Shown in pieces: positions 29,701 through 37,614 of a DNA stretch of 64,000 nucleotides. The stretch covers positions 1,612,001 through 1,676,000 of the forward strand of contig NZ_PEBD01000010.1 of the NCBI RefSeq assembly GCF_002735905.1, given 5' to 3'. Within the stretch, counting starts at the first letter, position 1, and the number at the start of each line of letters is the position of its first letter. Both the position numbers and the translations under genes were made by a program. Source of the DNA: Williamsia muralis (GTDB taxonomy: Bacteria; Actinomycetota; Actinomycetes; Mycobacteriales; Mycobacteriaceae). Under the pieces are notes generated by a model that saw only the letters and a list, made by a program, of their open reading frames with translations, was not told the DNA's origin and searched no databases.

Positions 29701-30105
29701 ACCGAGAACTCGCCAGTGGTCACTGATTCATTGCTCCTTGTTCGGCCCGACGCTGCAGAAATGCAACGTTCAGACGAACCTGGCCCTCGACCAAAGCAGG
29801 GCAGCGGGACGGGCCCCAAGCCAGGTCCCGGACCTAAGCCAGGTCCCGGTCCGGCGGACGACAACGACTGGCCGACACGCTTTTACGGAGTGAAGACGTT
29901 GAACTCCGACAAGATCGCGTTGGAGTTCAAGAACGTTGCCGACGAAGTCCTCGCGCACCTTCGGTCAGGTGAAAACACCAGCGTGACGGTACGAATCGAG
30001 ATCGAAGCAAACGACTCCGACGGCTTCAACGAGAGTCGGGTTCGTACCGTCTCCGAGAACGCCAAGACACTCAAGTTCGACCAGTCCGGATTTGAAACTA
30101 GCTGA
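26758..30105 (+). CDS. HEPN-DUF499 ATPase fusion (defence)
   Basis: The 1115-residue protein begins with a Swt1-like HEPN region containing REVRNEWAHNR. R105-N-E-W-A-H110 fits the R-x4-6-H catalytic motif of HEPN ribonucleases. A DUF499 ATPase follows, with Walker A NFGGGKTHSM (about residues 255-264) and a Walker B-like AVILIDEWVAYA. Near the C terminus a Gly-Pro-Lys linker (PGPGPKPGPGP) connects a final domain of about 80 residues (DWPTRFYGVKTLNSDK and onward). The start overlaps the DUF262 gene by 14 bases. DUF499 proteins recur beside DUF1156 methyltransferases in predicted defence loci. RNase activity is inferred from the motif only. Confidence 0.88.
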   Translation: MALSNRDRIDRMFQVLAPALDDFISTVVGQGDPALGAVWTTLVQAKDSKNGAPSTKTYDALDPQVQFRILTEGNITAGFKRGWYPFQQVIGRSGETFASELREVRNEWAHNRTFTDDDAYRALDTGERLLKLIGAPKDADQIRSIRLNLRRVTADKDDKKVLKAAVDNPEATGLRPWREVLQPHDDVATGNFHASEFAADLYKVATGGEVDADYADPVEFFRRTYLTEGLRDLIGRAVRRLGGDPNVSPVINLQTNFGGGKTHSMLSLWHIAAGLSVGDFPQETQELLTASGYTGTKINRVAIVGNHFSPSGVTKDDGTHVNTMWGELAWQLGGPHAYAVVANADHDRTHPGDALHELLATYAPAVILIDEWVAYARSLVGRDDLAGGTFDDQFTFAQSLTEAVKGTPGVLLAISIPASETGDANDKVVAGNAEEVGGQNGLEALKRLQNVVRRVADQWRPASSDEAYHIVKQRLFTQPDAAALAAIGATARTYVEMYRKFSDDFPREARDSTYEDRIKRTYPIHPELFDTLYEEWSSLERFQRTRGVLRLMSTVIHALWTGEDQSPLIMPASIPLATSNVNSELTQYLQDSWKAIIDADVDGANSEPVRIDKEKPLFGQRALTKRLARTVFFGAAPTIAPGSVHKGIAAQRVFLGTAIPGDIPGNFHSALNQLGDRATYFYSGSGKYWYDVQPNITRTAKDQAERLHKEDVWAEIVRRLQDQGRKRGDFAGVHVCPETNADIPDTDETRLVVLHPKVTHKRGAESAAKDFAHKATEHRGSSNRAHRNALVYLAADAARLEELESATRDYLGWTHVLASEVDLDLTQNQKNQASQRAAQADQTVTARLLQSFTWALVPNQPDPGAPFLIKETKVEGQSDALADRVSRRLGNDGDLSTRQAAATIRLAIGKVPQIWKDGHVSLGALWGLYSQYPYMPRLRDRSVLDAGILDLPMIWQTDAFALAAGYEESTGRYISLWTPEDTENSPVVTDSLLLVRPDAAEMQRSDEPGPRPKQGSGTGPKPGPGPKPGPGPADDNDWPTRFYGVKTLNSDKIALEFKNVADEVLAHLRSGENTSVTVRIEIEANDSDGFNESRVRTVSENAKTLKFDQSGFETS
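29818..29849 (+). repeat. Two direct repeats coding for the GPKPGP linker
   Basis: AAGCCAGGTCCCGG occurs at 29818-29831 and again at 29836-29849, a period of 18 bases that keeps the frame. It codes for the Pro-Gly linker of the DUF499 protein and could expand or contract without shifting the frame. Confidence 0.8.
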
Positions 30106-30146
30106 AATAGGCAGCTCGCCGCCGCCTGGGGGATCAGCAGGCCCAG

Positions 30147-30174
30147 CGGTGGTGGATTCTGCGCACCACCACCG
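30147..30174 (+). terminator. Intra-operon stem-loop before the second helicase
   Basis: CGGTGGTGG (30147-30155) pairs perfectly with CCACCACCG (30166-30174) over a 10-base loop. It lies in the 86-base gap between the DUF499 and SNF2-HhH genes, the second-largest gap of the cassette. No U-tract follows, so it is more likely an attenuator or RNA-stability element than a full terminator. Confidence 0.5.
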
Positions 30175-30191
30175 ATCAAAGGCCGAGACTT

Positions 30192-32828
30192 ATGGGGCGA
30201 GAAGAGCGAGTACATCTAACGACGCTTGCCGATGAGGCATCGATGCTCATCAGCACAGCTCAACAGGTCCACGCAACTCGTCAAGAAGTTGGTACTGCCG
30301 GCTCGGAGGCCGAGGCGGGTCTCCGGCGACGCGTCATCGACCTACACCTCGACGAGGACGGCGGTGTACGCGTCCTACCGCTGCGGCACGGGGACCTCAA
30401 ACTTCTTGCCGCCATTGCCCAACGGGCTGCGCTCGCCGAGTTGAATGCTGACGCCCAAAACATGGTCACGAGCCTGACGACCGATGTAGCGCGCGCAGTC
30501 AACGACGCCCGGTCATTCGTCGGCGCACGCCGCCTGTTGATGCGCAAGGGCGCCCGGGAAGCAGGCCGTCACGCGGGCGTGTTCCTCGAAAATTACATGC
30601 GCTGGGCTCACGCCGAGAATGTCCCGTACAGACTCTCCGAGCTACTCGGCGCGGCAGCGGCCACAGTCGACATCAAGGATATGGACACTGCGTTGGGTCA
30701 ATGGTTGGCCTCCGCGCCGGAGACTTTTGCATGGGGCACAGCAACCGTCGTCGACGGTGCCCCGGCCAAACACTTGGCCCGCGCATTGACGACCATCGAA
30801 CGTGCCGTTGCCTCAGAGGCGGAAGCGAAAGCCACAGCGCTCCAAGCCGGCACCGCCGTGCGCCGCACCGATACAGACAAACTTGTTCACGCGATGCCGG
30901 TCGGAAGGCTCAAGGACGCCACTCGTGATCGCCTGCGTGTGAGCGCACTGACGGACGCCGGCATTGACACCGTCGGACAAGTGCTCAAGAACCAAGCCAT
31001 CCTCGAGTCCTTGCCCGGCGTCGGACCCGCTACCGCCACCCGCATCCGCGGAGCAGCTCAGACGCTATGGCAAACCACATACGACGAAATGCCAGTCCGC
31101 ATCGACATCAACGATCGTTCACCGCGTGCGACGAACCTGCTTCGCGCACTGGGGCGTTGGAGAGCCCTGCGAGCCGCCCAACCCCCAGCGAGGGAGCTTG
31201 CACTGCTCAAGCCGATGGCCAAGTTAGCCGCGGCTGCATCGGAGGCTCCCGCCCGACTAGCAATCTTTGCACCGCACACCACCCACACGCCGCCCGAACT
31301 GGTTCGCGACCTAGAAGCCATACAGTCGCGCGCTCGAACAATCGCCGCTGCCGATGCCCCGATCACAGACCTGTGGGACCAATTTCTGGCCTACCCCGCC
31401 GATTACTACGCGCTCCTCTCGGAACTGGGCCTCTTGACCGAGGACGAGAACCGAATATTCGGGGATCTCCCCGACGACATCGTCGCGGCCGTACGCCAGC
31501 AAGAACTCAATACCGAACACCTCAACGCGTCGTTGCGCGGATACCAGAGTTTCGGCGCACGATTCGCACTCGCACAAAAGAAGGTCATCATCGGCGACGA
31601 GATGGGCCTGGGAAAGACAATCGAGGCGATCGCCGTCATCGCCCATCTGCGCGCCAAGGGTTCCCACCACTCACTAGTGGTCTGCCCAGCAGCAGTGGTC
31701 ACCAACTGGATTCGCGAAATATCAACCAAGTCCACGATCCGCCCACATCGGCTCCACGGACCTGCACGGCACAACGCACTGCGCAGTTGGTCGCGCACCG
31801 GCGGAGTCGCGGTGACCACGTTCGAGACACTGCCATGGCTAAGTACCCAGCAGTCTTCGCCCGCCGACCTAGGCTGCGTGATCATCGACGAAGCGCACTA
31901 CATCAAGAACCCGCAGGCCCAGCGTTCACAACGTGCGGTGCAATTGATGAACGGTTCAGCGCGAACGATCCTACTGACCGGCACCCCCCTCGAGAACCGG
32001 CTCGACGAGTTCAAAAACCTAGTCCAATACGTCCGACCGGACCTTACCGTTGACGCCACCGAACTCTCGCCACGACGGTTCCGACAGCAAGTGGCACCTG
32101 CATACCTGCGACGAAATCAAGAAGATGTGCTCACCGAACTCCCGGAACTGGTAGAGGTCCAGGAGTGGGTTCCGATGTCGCCCGATGACTTGACCGCCTA
32201 CCGGAACGCAGTGCACGACGGAAACTTCATGGCTATGCGACAAGCAGCTATGACCCAAGGTAAACAGTCACAAAAATTGACGCGACTCATCGACCTCGTC
32301 GCAGAGGCTGAGGCCAACGAACGACGCGTGATCGTATTCTCACACTTCAGGTCTGTCCTCGACGAGGTTGTCCGGGCGCTGCCCGGCGAGGTCGTCGGTC
32401 CACTGACCGGATCGGTACCCGCAGCGCGGCGACAGGAAATGGTGGACCAATTTACCGCCGCTGGACATGGTGCAGTGTTGGTATCTCAGATTGTTGCAGG
32501 CGGCGTAGGGCTCAACATTCAAGCGGCCTCGGTCGTCATCATTTGCGAGCCGCAGCTCAAACCCACCACCGAATGGCAGGCGATAGCTCGCGCCAGGCGG
32601 ATGGGTCAACTTGAGTCGGTACAGGTCCATCGGCTTCTCACCGAAGAAGGAGTCGATCTGCGCATCACCGAACTACTGGTACGCAAGCGTGAGCTGTTTA
32701 ACGACTTCGCACGTATCAGCGACATCGCCGAAAGCGCACCAGAAGCCGTCGACATATCCGAAGCAGAACTGGCCCGCGAGGTGATCGCCGACGAGCGGCA
32801 ACGCCTATTCGCTGAAGAACAACTTTAA
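30192..32828 (+). CDS. SNF2-family helicase with helix-hairpin-helix domain (defence)
   Basis: The 878-residue protein has a helical N-terminal region and a helix-hairpin-helix DNA-binding motif (ESLPGVGPATATRIRG, about residues 273-288). A complete SNF2 ATPase core follows: GDEMGLGKTIEAIAVI (about 466), IIDEAHYIKNP (about 566), LLTGTPLENRLDEF, and the last motif ARARRMGQLESV. The ATG at 30192 has a weak ribosome site; ATG 30243 is an alternative. It closes the five-gene cassette, after a stem-loop that may tune its level. It probably translocates on double-stranded DNA, like the remodelling ATPases of other defence systems. Confidence 0.9.
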   Translation: MGREERVHLTTLADEASMLISTAQQVHATRQEVGTAGSEAEAGLRRRVIDLHLDEDGGVRVLPLRHGDLKLLAAIAQRAALAELNADAQNMVTSLTTDVARAVNDARSFVGARRLLMRKGAREAGRHAGVFLENYMRWAHAENVPYRLSELLGAAAATVDIKDMDTALGQWLASAPETFAWGTATVVDGAPAKHLARALTTIERAVASEAEAKATALQAGTAVRRTDTDKLVHAMPVGRLKDATRDRLRVSALTDAGIDTVGQVLKNQAILESLPGVGPATATRIRGAAQTLWQTTYDEMPVRIDINDRSPRATNLLRALGRWRALRAAQPPARELALLKPMAKLAAAASEAPARLAIFAPHTTHTPPELVRDLEAIQSRARTIAAADAPITDLWDQFLAYPADYYALLSELGLLTEDENRIFGDLPDDIVAAVRQQELNTEHLNASLRGYQSFGARFALAQKKVIIGDEMGLGKTIEAIAVIAHLRAKGSHHSLVVCPAAVVTNWIREISTKSTIRPHRLHGPARHNALRSWSRTGGVAVTTFETLPWLSTQQSSPADLGCVIIDEAHYIKNPQAQRSQRAVQLMNGSARTILLTGTPLENRLDEFKNLVQYVRPDLTVDATELSPRRFRQQVAPAYLRRNQEDVLTELPELVEVQEWVPMSPDDLTAYRNAVHDGNFMAMRQAAMTQGKQSQKLTRLIDLVAEAEANERRVIVFSHFRSVLDEVVRALPGEVVGPLTGSVPAARRQEMVDQFTAAGHGAVLVSQIVAGGVGLNIQAASVVIICEPQLKPTTEWQAIARARRMGQLESVQVHRLLTEEGVDLRITELLVRKRELFNDFARISDIAESAPEAVDISEAELAREVIADERQRLFAEEQL

Positions 32829-32970
32829 TACAGAAAATCCGTACATTCACCAGTGAGAGTCCGTTTTAACAGGGGCGCGGACGCATCGCGAAGCCGAACA
32901 GCTTTAATACTCGCGAGCAGCCTTGCTGTGATGCCTCGCATGTCAGTGACGTGCGGGTACGGTTCTGTCT

Positions 32971-33303
32971 GTGTTCGCAATTTGGAGAAGCTGTCAGCAT
33001 TTCGCAACGCCAGATTCGATTCCCGATGCCATCGCATCCAAATTAGAGGTAGTTCTGGGAGCTTCGGAACAGTTGCCGTCGGCTGGCAGGGCTCGTCGTT
33101 TCGTTGCCCGACGCACTGACAGGGGACAGTGGCGCAGCGTCGGATTCGTAGCGAACGGCTCGTTAATCGAAACGACTACATCCGCTCAGCTCCGAAAATA
33201 CGAGCGCGTCAGAGTCGGTGAGTTGACCTGGTCTAACGACAGTTATCGCCCGTTGTCCGATAGCGACCATCCCTCACGTACGGTAAACCTCGACGAGAGA
33301 TAG
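32971..33303 (+). CDS. Hypothetical protein
   Basis: A GTG-initiated frame of 110 codons gives a basic, soluble product with no membrane segment. After about residue 15 (SIPDAIASKLEVVLGASE) the composition looks protein-like, but the first residues may not be translated. It lies 142 bases after the SNF2-HhH helicase on the same strand. No family is recognised. The lack of a clear ribosome site keeps confidence modest. Confidence 0.4.
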   Translation: MFAIWRSCQHFATPDSIPDAIASKLEVVLGASEQLPSAGRARRFVARRTDRGQWRSVGFVANGSLIETTTSAQLRKYERVRVGELTWSNDSYRPLSDSDHPSRTVNLDER

Positions 33304-33397
33304 CGTGCACCCGAGACACGCTGCTTCAGCAGAATTTGTAGTGTGAAATGACGTCCTGTTGCCCGATGCAGCAGGAACTGGGTGTTCGTGAGGGTTG

Positions 33398-33826
33398 TTA
33401 GTCGATGCCGCAGCAGCCGAAGTGAGCCACCCAAGCTCCCAGGATCTCTTTCGATCGCTCCCGGTAGCGTGCGTTGTAGCGATGCCTGCCTTCAATGAGT
33501 AAGTACGGGTAGCCCGAGTCGGGTTCATGGATGACGAATACAGGAGGAAGGTGCACCCCCTCGCGGATGCTGCCCCGGATGTCGTCGATCTTCGCTTCAC
33601 CGATCGCGTCTCCCTGATCGTCCGTCAATTGTGACCGATTGATCGCGATTGTAGGGATCGCCTTCATCGCCCAGCACTCGTGGTGTTCGCTGACGCCGTA
33701 CCCGTTCTCGACGTTGTCTGCGGTGGAATCGTAGGCCTTGTCCGGACAGATGCGGCAGGCCATAGCGAGTGAGACCAGCTCCTGGGATTCCGCATCTTGC
33801 GGTCCAAAGCCGTCAGCTTTGACCAT
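33398..33826 (-). CDS. ParB/sulfiredoxin-like domain protein
   Basis: The 142-residue protein has an N-terminal part with four cysteines (ACRICPDK and HHECWAMK). A ParB-N/Srx-like segment follows: DDIRGSIREGVHLPPVFVIHEP, then YPYLLIEGRHRYNARYRE. The GxHRxxA-type box typical of ParB nucleases and CTPases is present as EGRHRYNA. Small stand-alone ParB-like proteins are common in phage and defence regions and may act as nucleases or DNA binders. It is on the opposite strand from the cassette and encodes its own C-terminal CC near the end (HFGCCGID). The exact role is unknown. Confidence 0.7.
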   Translation of the reverse strand: MVKADGFGPQDAESQELVSLAMACRICPDKAYDSTADNVENGYGVSEHHECWAMKAIPTIAINRSQLTDDQGDAIGEAKIDDIRGSIREGVHLPPVFVIHEPDSGYPYLLIEGRHRYNARYRERSKEILGAWVAHFGCCGID

Positions 33827-34112
33827 TGCGAGCCCAATCGTCCGGATGGATCACGTGCTTTAGCTTAAAGCGCCACTCGAGTCGAGCAATAGCGAACCAG
33901 AGACCTGGCGGGGACCGCACCTCCCAGTAGCAAAACATCATCTACAGGTCGCGGCGTCTTCGAGCCTCCTCACCGAGCGGTTTTGCATGCGGCAGACCTG
34001 CCTCCTACGCCACCGACCAGATGGTGCACGACACGTCAACAAACGGGCCCCTGCCGGTGTGAACGGGATAGCATTCAGACGAACGCAGAACGCGAAGCTG
34101 CGACAGACACCG

Positions 34113-34508
34113 ATGGGGAACGTGATGGCGCCTGCGGGCTGGCAATTCTGGCAATTACGACGCGTCGACGACGGACGTGTCCAGTGGCTAGCAGTGACCA
34201 AGCCTGGGGCACGATCGGCTATTGACCAGCATAAAGTTTGGACGCTGGTTCCGAGGTTAGCTGTATTCGTTGCCAACCGGTATGTCACGCAGGACCACCA
34301 CGGGGAAGTGGGGAACGAGTGGGTCCACGAAAACATTGACATTGAACAGGCACGTACGGTCGTCATTGACTTACCTGAACCTGAGCCGGCCGAAATCAAG
34401 CGGTTCACACACCCTGAAGCTGAGCTGACGCTCCAACAAATCGACCGTTACCCAGCCGCCAAAATACTAGGCAAGCGAGTCGCAACGACACTGACGTCGC
34501 GTTGTTGA
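34113..34508 (+). CDS. Hypothetical protein
   Basis: The product is 131 residues if it starts at ATG 34113, or 127 from ATG 34125, which has GGGGAA just upstream. It reads as a compact soluble protein: PAGWQFWQLRRVDDGRVQWLAV, then a middle section with KVWTLVPRLAVFVANRYVT and a polar C terminus. A TAGCAT box at 34068-34073 could be its promoter. No family is recognised. It lies in the satellite part of the defence island. Confidence 0.55.
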   Translation: MGNVMAPAGWQFWQLRRVDDGRVQWLAVTKPGARSAIDQHKVWTLVPRLAVFVANRYVTQDHHGEVGNEWVHENIDIEQARTVVIDLPEPEPAEIKRFTHPEAELTLQQIDRYPAAKILGKRVATTLTSRC

Positions 34509-34564
34509 GCAGAACAGCAGGAGCCTCTGACATATTCGTCTACACCGCTCCATCGGGCACAGTT

Positions 34565-34786
34565 CTAGCGTAGGTTCCCAAACCGTTTCCGCATCCCGTC
34601 TTCCACCACCCGTGCCCGTTCTTCGCTAACTGGTTCGTAGCCGTCCGCGAACTTCGTCTTGCGAGCGACGGCGGAGAGATACTTCCACTGGCCGAGTCTC
34701 GGTTGAAATTGTTCACCTTCGCCGCTGACGTCATCGACCCGTATCAGCCCATTGTCGTCGCCATCGGCGTAGAACGTGAAACCCAT
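34565..34786 (-). CDS. Small hypothetical protein
   Basis: The 73-residue product starts MGFTFYADGDDNGLIRVDDV and ends in a basic helix (ARVVEDGMRKRFGNL). GGAAGG lies 5 bases before the ATG, which decides the start; the frame is open 20 codons further. It has no membrane segment or cysteine pair and no recognised family. It converges with the preceding 131-residue gene. Confidence 0.6.
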   Translation of the reverse strand: MGFTFYADGDDNGLIRVDDVSGEGEQFQPRLGQWKYLSAVARKTKFADGYEPVSEERARVVEDGMRKRFGNLR

Positions 34787-35057
34787 GTCGGCCTTCCGGT
34801 ATGACAGCATTCCGCAGCTCTTCAGACATAGCACAGCAGAGATCATTTGCTATGCCAGGGCTACCGCACCTAGCGCAGCTTCATGCAACCAGCTACTACC
34901 GCACTAGACCCGAGTCCCTTCCCCAACGCTGGTCATCGTTAAGCCTGTCGTGCACTTCGCATGCCGCGACTGTTTGGTCGAGCGGCAGTGCGCCATGGTG
35001 TGCTATGGATAGCTGCGCATCGACGCGGACGCGAGTCCGGGTATCGGCGGTAGATTC

Positions 35058-35076
35058 GCTGTCCGAATCGGACAGC
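35058..35076 (+). terminator. Perfect short hairpin with weak T-run
   Basis: GCTGTCCG (35058-35065) pairs with CGGACAGC (35069-35076) across a 3-base loop and is followed by CAGCTTTAACGTTT. It sits in the 373-base gap 34787-35159, where no gene is seen. It could end a rightward transcript. Confidence 0.45.
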
Positions 35077-35159
35077 CAGCTTTAACGTTTGAGAGTCGGA
35101 CTAAATGCCTGTGAGAGAGTCATCCGATTACATCTGAGCGCGAGCCCGCACTGGTTGAC

Positions 35160-35633
35160 GTGGGCATAGTGATTCTCGAGGCCGTAGCGGTGCTGCATTC
35201 GCGTAGTTACCACCGTCTTCGGATACTGCCTGGTATGTCGTCGTCGGGCGTGCATTGGCGACTCGCTGTCACCGCGGCCGAGAACATGGTCGACGAAGGC
35301 GGCAATCTTAGTCTCCATGATTGGGAAGCGGCGTTCACCTACACGACGGGCACAGGGGCCGAGATTGCCGGCAGGTCCGTTACCGGGGCCACCACGCCAG
35401 CGGAGATAGCTGACGTCATCGTCGAATCACTACCAAGTGCCATAGGCGACGCCGCCGACCAGGCGTACGTCCAGTGGTATGCGCGGCTGTTGGACCTCGT
35501 GCACCACTATCACGCGCTTCCTGTTGCCTACGCTGACTGCTCCAATCCAGCAGACGGCTGGGAAGTTGGGTGGGGTGGCAACGTATACGTGTCTACGCCT
35601 CCTCCCATCCCGAGTGCAGGTTGCACTCACTGA
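35160..35633 (+). CDS. Hypothetical protein of the defence island
   Basis: The 157-residue frame begins with GTG and reads as a folded protein: HSRSYHRLRILPGMSSSGVHWRLAVTAAEN, then an acidic helical middle (PAEIADVIVESLPSAIGDAAD) and an aromatic C-terminal part (YVQWYARLLDLVHHYHALP). No signal peptide or membrane segment is seen and no family is recognised. It precedes the GIY-YIG gene by 143 bases. The true start may be a later GTG or ATG; the first 15 residues are the least certain. Confidence 0.6.
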   Translation: MGIVILEAVAVLHSRSYHRLRILPGMSSSGVHWRLAVTAAENMVDEGGNLSLHDWEAAFTYTTGTGAEIAGRSVTGATTPAEIADVIVESLPSAIGDAADQAYVQWYARLLDLVHHYHALPVAYADCSNPADGWEVGWGGNVYVSTPPPIPSAGCTH

Positions 35634-35763
35634 GTGCCTAGCTCTTCGCAATCGTCAACCGGCTCGCGAGACTGAGCACCTACTGACGGCCCCATCCGGG
35701 TGAGTGTTTGACGTACAACGTGCCGCGAGTAGCCGTTGTAGTTGAGTAACCGTTCTAGGCCGG

Positions 35764-35769
35764 TATCGT
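35764..35769 (+). promoter_or_regulatory. Candidate -10 box for the GIY-YIG gene
   Basis: TATCGT ends 7 bases before the ATG at 35777, the leaderless arrangement also seen at pyk and tesB. No clear -35 box is visible. Confidence 0.45.
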
Positions 35770-35776
35770 CGCTCCC

Positions 35777-36939
35777 ATGCCAGCGACCCCGAACCGTTCT
35801 GTGCCGGAGTGGAAACCGGACGCTGACGTCGCGCTGTGGGCGGAGCAACATGGCTATGGACCAGCTGTGGAGATGACCGACGGCAATCTTCGAGACTTTG
35901 CCAAACGGCATGCTGGTCGACCGGTTGGATTATATCTCTGGGAGGGCGAGCAGCATGAAATTTATATCGGCATCTCCTCGACATCAGTGGTGGGGCGCCT
36001 GCGTGATCATCTCAAAAGCTTCGCCCACGCCAACATTCAGAGTTTCCGCTTCTTTGAGCACCACGGCGACCGTAGCCAGCTGCGAGACATCGAACGTCAG
36101 CTGATTGGGAAGCGATCTGGGCGGGCTTCACCGTGTTCAACAGCGAGCACACTTCTTCCATATATGGTGCATCGGAGTTCGACGAGCTCATTGCGATCGA
36201 GGACCAACTTGCGTGGTTTGAGGACCCGGCGGCCAGCAACCTCACATCGGCACACGATGTGCACCCCATCGACAACAACCAGCGAGCAAGGTCGCGGAAG
36301 AACTGGGCCAAGTTCACGAGTCGGCCCGACGCACACCAGGTACTCGATGCAGTCTCGCTGAATCTTCGCACCTGCACTCCGTTCCCCTTCCAGACCCAGA
36401 TTCACTACTGGGGTGTGTCCTGTTTACCCAACACGCGTCTCGGGCGCGGCTACAAGCGACTCAGCACAGTCAGTATGGGAGTACTCGAAATGCTCTGGAT
36501 TAATCAGACACCGTCTGGCCCGGTAAGCGTTCAAATGGGTACCGACTACCGGCTTCTCCCACCCGACTTTGAGCGCGAGCTCGCTACGTGCGACGTTGCT
36601 ATGGCTGGCGTTATGCACGTGAACGGGGGAGCCGCTGAGGAGGTCCTCACGTTCCCAACGATTAGTGCGTTCATCGGCGCCATGCATCAGTTCGCGCCCA
36701 TCCGGATGGCTGCTGCCAGGTTTGCACTGGATCGCATGCGTATGAGCAAGCTAACGCGCCACAAGGACGCCCATAACTTCCTGTTTGCCCAAAAGGCCCT
36801 GCATCGCGTCGACAAGTGGAGCATCACTACAGAACCACTCGACGGCCTCAGCGAAGTAATCACTGCCCTGCGAGAAGGGCCAGCAACAACGAAACACCCC
36901 AGCAGTAGCAGTCGTCAACGTGACGCACGCCGGGAGTAG
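35777..36939 (+). pseudogene. GIY-YIG nuclease-domain protein, frameshifted
   Basis: The first frame (35777 to about 36111) encodes a GIY-YIG domain: PVGLYLWEGEQ supplies the GIY strand, EIYIGISS the YIG strand, VVGRLRDHLK the catalytic Arg, and LRDIERQLIG the Glu. The protein then continues in the -1 frame (VFNSEHTSSIYGASEFDEL onward, 268 residues to 36939). Adding one A at 36110-36111 gives IGKAIWAGFTVFNSEH and restores a single 387-residue protein, so a one-base deletion in an A-run is the simplest explanation. The C-terminal part is of unknown family. It could be a decayed defence nuclease or a base-calling error. Confidence 0.72.
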
Positions 36940-37066
36940 CCGACGACTGCCTCTCGTTCAGACCCAGTCTGCTGTCGCATAAGTTCTTTCCGTCGAATCT
37001 GGAAGTGCGCTACTTCACCGCAATAGGCAGTCCGCTGGATCGGCGGAGGCGTCCAACGGCGCCTTG

Positions 37067-37360
37067 CTAGTGATGTTCGATCATCACGAAGTCTTTGAAG
37101 ACGAGCTCTCGGAGCTGTCCCGGTATGCCCATTCCTCCGCCGAATCCACCGAAAAGCGCTTTCTCGAGCTCGTCTCGGCTTGCGAACTGCTCGCCGTCGT
37201 GGTCGATCAACGCCAGAAGGACGTCGGCAAATTCGGCCCACCGGAACATGTCGTCAGCAGATGCCGTCGGGATCCGACCTTGCACAAAATCAGGGGCGAA
37301 CGACCATGGGCGCAGGAACTCGCGGAAGGCGCTGGAACGGACACGGTACCGAGTGGACAT
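37067..37360 (-). CDS. Hypothetical protein
   Basis: The 97-residue product (MSTRYRVRSSAFREFLRPWSF, then RWAEFADVLLALIDHDGEQF, ending in a Gly-rich loop GGFGGGMG and FVMIEHH) looks like a small soluble alpha-beta protein. A TATCCT box 6 bases before the ATG supports this start and a leaderless transcript. It has no recognised family. It is divergent from the EcsC-like gene. Confidence 0.6.
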   Translation of the reverse strand: MSTRYRVRSSAFREFLRPWSFAPDFVQGRIPTASADDMFRWAEFADVLLALIDHDGEQFASRDELEKALFGGFGGGMGIPGQLRELVFKDFVMIEHH

Positions 37361-37366
37361 GAGCAG

Positions 37367-37372
37367 AGGATA
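37367..37372 (-). promoter_or_regulatory. Candidate -10 box (leaderless) for the 97-residue protein gene
   Basis: On the minus strand TATCCT is followed by 6 bases and the ATG at 37360, matching the TAnnnT leaderless pattern. Confidence 0.42.
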
Positions 37373-37602
37373 GGACAAGCGGGTCGCGGCAGCGTCTGTG
37401 CGCGGCTAATGATGTGGCCCGCCGGTGCATCCTCGAACGACACGACACCCCCGGATCAGATCACCGACCCCCGCAGCGCTCCGAAGACCTGCTCGCTCAG
37501 ATCGACTAAACGGCAGGTCCATTCTTTGGGTACCCTCTGTTACTGCAACCGGCGCGCGCGTAGCCAGTCACAGACGATTCGGTCGGTGTCGGGCGGGTGG
37601 CG

Positions 37603-37608
37603 TAGCTT
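37603..37608 (+). promoter_or_regulatory. Candidate -10 box (leaderless) for the EcsC-like gene
   Basis: TAGCTT is followed by 6 bases and the ATG at 37615, again the TAnnnT leaderless arrangement. Confidence 0.42.
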
Positions 37609-37614
37609 GACCGC

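Noticed and set aside
18797-32828. DISARM or BREX as the identity of the cassette
   Set aside because: No DUF1998, PLD nuclease, PglZ or BrxL-type protein is visible; only the helicase and methyltransferase roles are shared.
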